From NCBI GenBank assembly GCA_039545355.1, contig BCJJ01000012.1:1071067-1135066 (forward strand): a stretch of DNA of 64,000 bases, given 5' to 3'. Every line of letters begins with the position of its first letter. The stretch's first letter is position 1. The position numbers and the translations under genes are program-made. The DNA comes from Trichosporon coremiiforme (lineage: Eukaryota > Basidiomycota > Tremellomycetes > Trichosporonales > Trichosporonaceae). The notes under the pieces were generated by a model. That model was given only the letters and a program-made list of their open reading frames with translations. It did not search any database and was not told the origin of the DNA. Below, in pieces: positions 57,301-64,000 of the stretch.

Positions 57301-58728
57301 TTTCAGTGAACTCGGAAGCCTGACATGCAACCAGCGCTTGCACCCGGTTCGGGGTGTAGATGCGAGCGCCCTCCGGCTGTGCACCGAAGACATCAAGATA
57401 CCGTTTGAGCAGATTTAGGGCGAAAATGGCGCGAACAGCAGGAGTCTCGCGACATGCCAGAATCGCTGGCGTGATGTAATCGTCGGCAAACCATGCGTGG
57501 AAGGCCTCAGCTAGAGCCAGCCGCCGCTCCAAGATCGCCCGCTGCGCAGGTGTAGTTTTCGGCCGCTTGGCATCGCGAGCTGTAGCGTTTTGCACCTCCT
57601 TTAACCTCTTGAAGAAGTGGTACACTGCGGAGCTCATATCCGTCCGTCCGCTGCTCGTTAGCTTCCATGCTATTAACTTGAGCCTCACCCAGCTTGAGGC
57701 AGCGCCTCATTCCACTCGAGCCCTGCAATGATCAAGTTCATGACCTTACGGTCCAGCAAATCCTTGCTGCCGATGAGAAGCTCGAAGGCCATGATACGCA
57801 GCCTGTAGTTGTCGTGATACAGCGCCTCCTGCAGCTTCTCCTGATCCAAGTCGGCGAGAGACTTAAGGCCGTTCTGGACCCCGAAAGCAGCGACCATGAT
57901 CCAAGCAGCGTAGCACTCGTCCTCCTGCCCTTCACTGGCAGCCTCGTCCAGCATTCCCAGTAATGTGTTCAGAGAACCTGGGTAATCGGCCGCGAGCGGA
58001 GGCAGGAGGTAGCGGCTGACGACCACTACATCCTCACCATCTTCCGTAACGAGTTTCGGCAGTAGGGGCCGCAGCATGGCCCTGTCGGCCTCGACGCCTT
58101 CACGCCCCGCACGCTCTCGTCCCAGGACCTTAGATAGCAGTGTTCCGCGAACGCTAGCAACACCATCAGAGCTCGTTACGTTCTCCAGAAGCTTAGGCAA
58201 CAGAGAGCTAGGCACCGAGTGAGCTGGAATGCTGTCGATCAAATGTCCGAGGGTTACGAGAGTCGAGCGAACGCTCAGGTCCTGGCGGAGTGTCTCTGAC
58301 CACAGCGGGAGCAAGATCTCCTCGTGATGCAGACTGACAGCCAGTCGCACAACTGCGGTGAGCGCCTCGCCTGCGCGTTGCGGGTGAGGTTTGGTCGTGT
58401 GCGCCAAGCCTTGGCTCAAGAGGATACCCAACGAGGCACGGGGCTCCAAGGCAGTGCTCAGTTTCTCGACCACGGTTCCGAGCAGTGGTTGAGGGATTGA
58501 AGGCAGCTTCGTGATCTGCCGACACAGGACAGTGAGGTAAGCCAAACGGCTTAAGACATCGTCCCCACCGTCACCGGGTGCACAAACAAAATCGATAGCG
58601 TCTGTGAGAGTCGTCCTGACGTCAACTAGGTCACGGTCGACGACTCACCCAGAGATGAGCTCTTCGGTGCTCTTCTTCAGCAGCGCCTTACGCGCTACCT
58701 CACAGGCAGACGCATTCCGCTTGTCCAT
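54316..58728 (-). CDS. TRM732: THADA/Trm732 (DUF2428) tRNA 2'-O-methylation cofactor
   Basis: Eight exons (58728-58649, 58615-57689, 57650-57279, 57239-56943, 56904-56427, 56380-56100, 56050-54928, 54885-54316) give 1375 residues, normal for the family. It is a long HEAT/ARM-like helical protein. DUF2428 landmarks are GCWRATKEASELLAAI, WLHEVRHRGTFSKIAPAFG, STLRRSAALPHTILAL and SPNWNVRNGGLIIFSTL. A late EEPPNIFRNNLIDVQ motif near the C-terminus also fits. Yeast Trm732 pairs with methyltransferase Trm7 to 2'-O-methylate position 32 of tRNAs including tRNA-Phe. A tRNA-Phe gene lies 155 bp downstream, probably by chance. The acceptor before exon 6 may be 56381 or 56387 (adds two residues). Confidence 0.93.
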
Positions 58729-58948
58729 GGCGCGTGCTGGTCCTCGGAGATGGCAAAGTGATAGGAGTAGATCGAGGGTCTGATAACAGATCGATCGCCC
58801 GAAAAATTGGTCCCGTCGGTTCCATGACAACAATATCTCGTAGGGTGTTGCCGCCGACTTGACGCAACCTCCACTCTCCCTTCGTCTCCTCGCCGCGCGG
58901 AGGAACAAGTGACGAGTGCAATCTATAACAACATTCTCGGCACCAGAC
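58729..58948. promoter_or_regulatory. 220-bp bidirectional promoter of TRM732 and PRP16
   Basis: The start codons of two divergent RNA-processing genes are only 220 bp apart, so control elements are almost certainly shared. No TATA box seen on either side. Confidence 0.6.
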
Positions 58949-63066
<4,118 letters not shown>

Positions 63067-63142
63067 CCATTTCTCTTTGCACTCGATGGGAGTTGTAGTC
63101 CAGTAAGAGTAGATAGCATGCATTTACAACTAGATCCATAGG

Positions 63143-64000
63143 TCACAGGGTCGCGACGTGTCCCCTCCGGCTCGCATCGAGGGTCATGGCGTACTCCCTC
63201 GCGGCTGCGGTGTACGTCCGACTTGCGCGCGGCCATGGCCAGTGGTCGGCATCGAGGGGCCGGCGCCAGGCAAAGTCGCCAGAAGGGAGTTCAGCGAACC
63301 CGTCCCAGGTGGCAGTTTTGGGTCTGTCTGTGAGCTACGGTCCCAACGGAGTGGCCAGATGAGGAGGTGAATGTGCAAGAAGATAACTCACGCCGGCGCC
63401 CCCTTGTTGAGTTTTCCTTTACTCGCCCCTTTCCAGATCTTGTCAATCTCCCTCTCCTTCCGTTCTCTCTCCTTCTGTTCCCTCTTCTCCCTGGCTGCTT
63501 TCTCCCTAGCCGCTCGTTTCTCTTTGGCCTCCATCTCCCTCTTTTCCTTCTGCTCCTTCTTCAGCTTCTCCTTCTTCTCCTTCGCCTCCCTCTTCTCCCG
63601 CTCTTTGGCCTCTTTCGCCTCCTTCTCTGCCCTTTCCCTCTTCTCCCTCGCTTCTTTGGCCATCGTCAGCGCGATCCACCGCCGCGTCTCTAGATTTCGC
63701 GCCTGCTCCGCTTTCTCGGCGTCGGCGGTGCGCTCCGCCCACACTTTAGCTGATGCGGGGGAGGCAGCCTCGGCCGCAGCCTTTTGCGACGCGAGTTGTT
63801 TCTCCCACTCTTTCTGCGCTTGGTGCGATACGACACTGGCGTACGCTTGCCACGCTTGCATCTCGGATTGTGGTGGGGCGGGGGGAGGTTGCGACGAGGT
63901 CTTGAAAGCTTGCAGCAATTTGGCGTAGGCTAGCCAGTCGGCTTCCGTTTGGAGCCACTCGGCGGCGCGTTGTGATTCTTGTGCCGACTGCAGGGCGGAG
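63143..64000 (-). CDS. Lys/Glu-rich coiled-coil protein, 5' end beyond the window
   Basis: Partial. The open frame runs from the window edge to 63392 (ALQSAQESQRAAEWLQTEADWLAYAKLLQAF). A long coiled coil follows (AEKEAKEAKEREKREAKEKK), ending KLNKGAPA. A GTGAGT donor at 63391 suggests that the apparent stop there is intronic. Splicing to 63323 adds a 60-residue end (TWDGFAELPSGDFAWRRPLDADHWPWPRASR...GHVATL) that reads like real protein. I know no family from this part. It converges with PRP16, with 76 bp between the stops. Confidence 0.6.

Overview
The window looks like nuclear DNA of a GC-rich basidiomycete yeast, most likely Trichosporonales or a close relative (inference from gene and intron style; no marker gene was compared). 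Almost every gene is split by 35-60 nt introns that begin GTRNGT, carry a CTGAC or CTAAC branch point and end a few bases later in AG. Most recognisable proteins are typical fungal housekeeping proteins. For most genes I joined the exons by hand, and the summed exon lengths are exact multiples of three, which supports those models.

Left part (1-13.4 kb): a basic/coiled-coil hypothetical gene with an apparent frameshift; an F-box-like multicopy-type gene with a tandem paralog decaying into a pseudogene; two secreted ricin-B-like proteins; an intron-containing tRNA-Asn; and an AAAP-type amino-acid transporter.

Middle (13.5-43.1 kb): a TGL2-like lipase convergent with the transporter; a 56-residue zinc-ribbon microprotein; two tandem paralogous small charged proteins; three single-pass membrane proteins of one family, with PPxY-containing cytosolic tails and a shared intron position after the membrane segment; BFR2/AATF (ribosome biogenesis); a ten-exon SDR-type dehydratase with two 13-nt exons; then a mitochondrial block. 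In that block ATP17 (ATP synthase subunit f) and GGC1 (GTP/GDP carrier) diverge from a promoter with two CACGTG boxes, followed by a mitochondrially targeted acetoacetyl-CoA thiolase.

Right part (43.6-64 kb): three more secreted ricin-B-like genes (two share a 17-bp promoter block around their TATA box); an apparently intact Tc1-type DD34E transposon with 29-bp perfect terminal inverted repeats and a TA target duplication; a gene-poor stretch; an intron-containing tRNA-Phe; and a divergent pair, TRM732/THADA (tRNA 2'-O-methylation partner) and PRP16 (DEAH splicing helicase), sharing a 220-bp promoter. A lysine/glutamate-rich coiled-coil gene runs off the right edge.

The most unusual content is the five-member ricin-B-like secretome set, the PPxY single-pass receptor-like family with a tail-only member, the intact Tc1 element, and the clean pseudogene pair. 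I found no CRISPR, prokaryotic or viral system.
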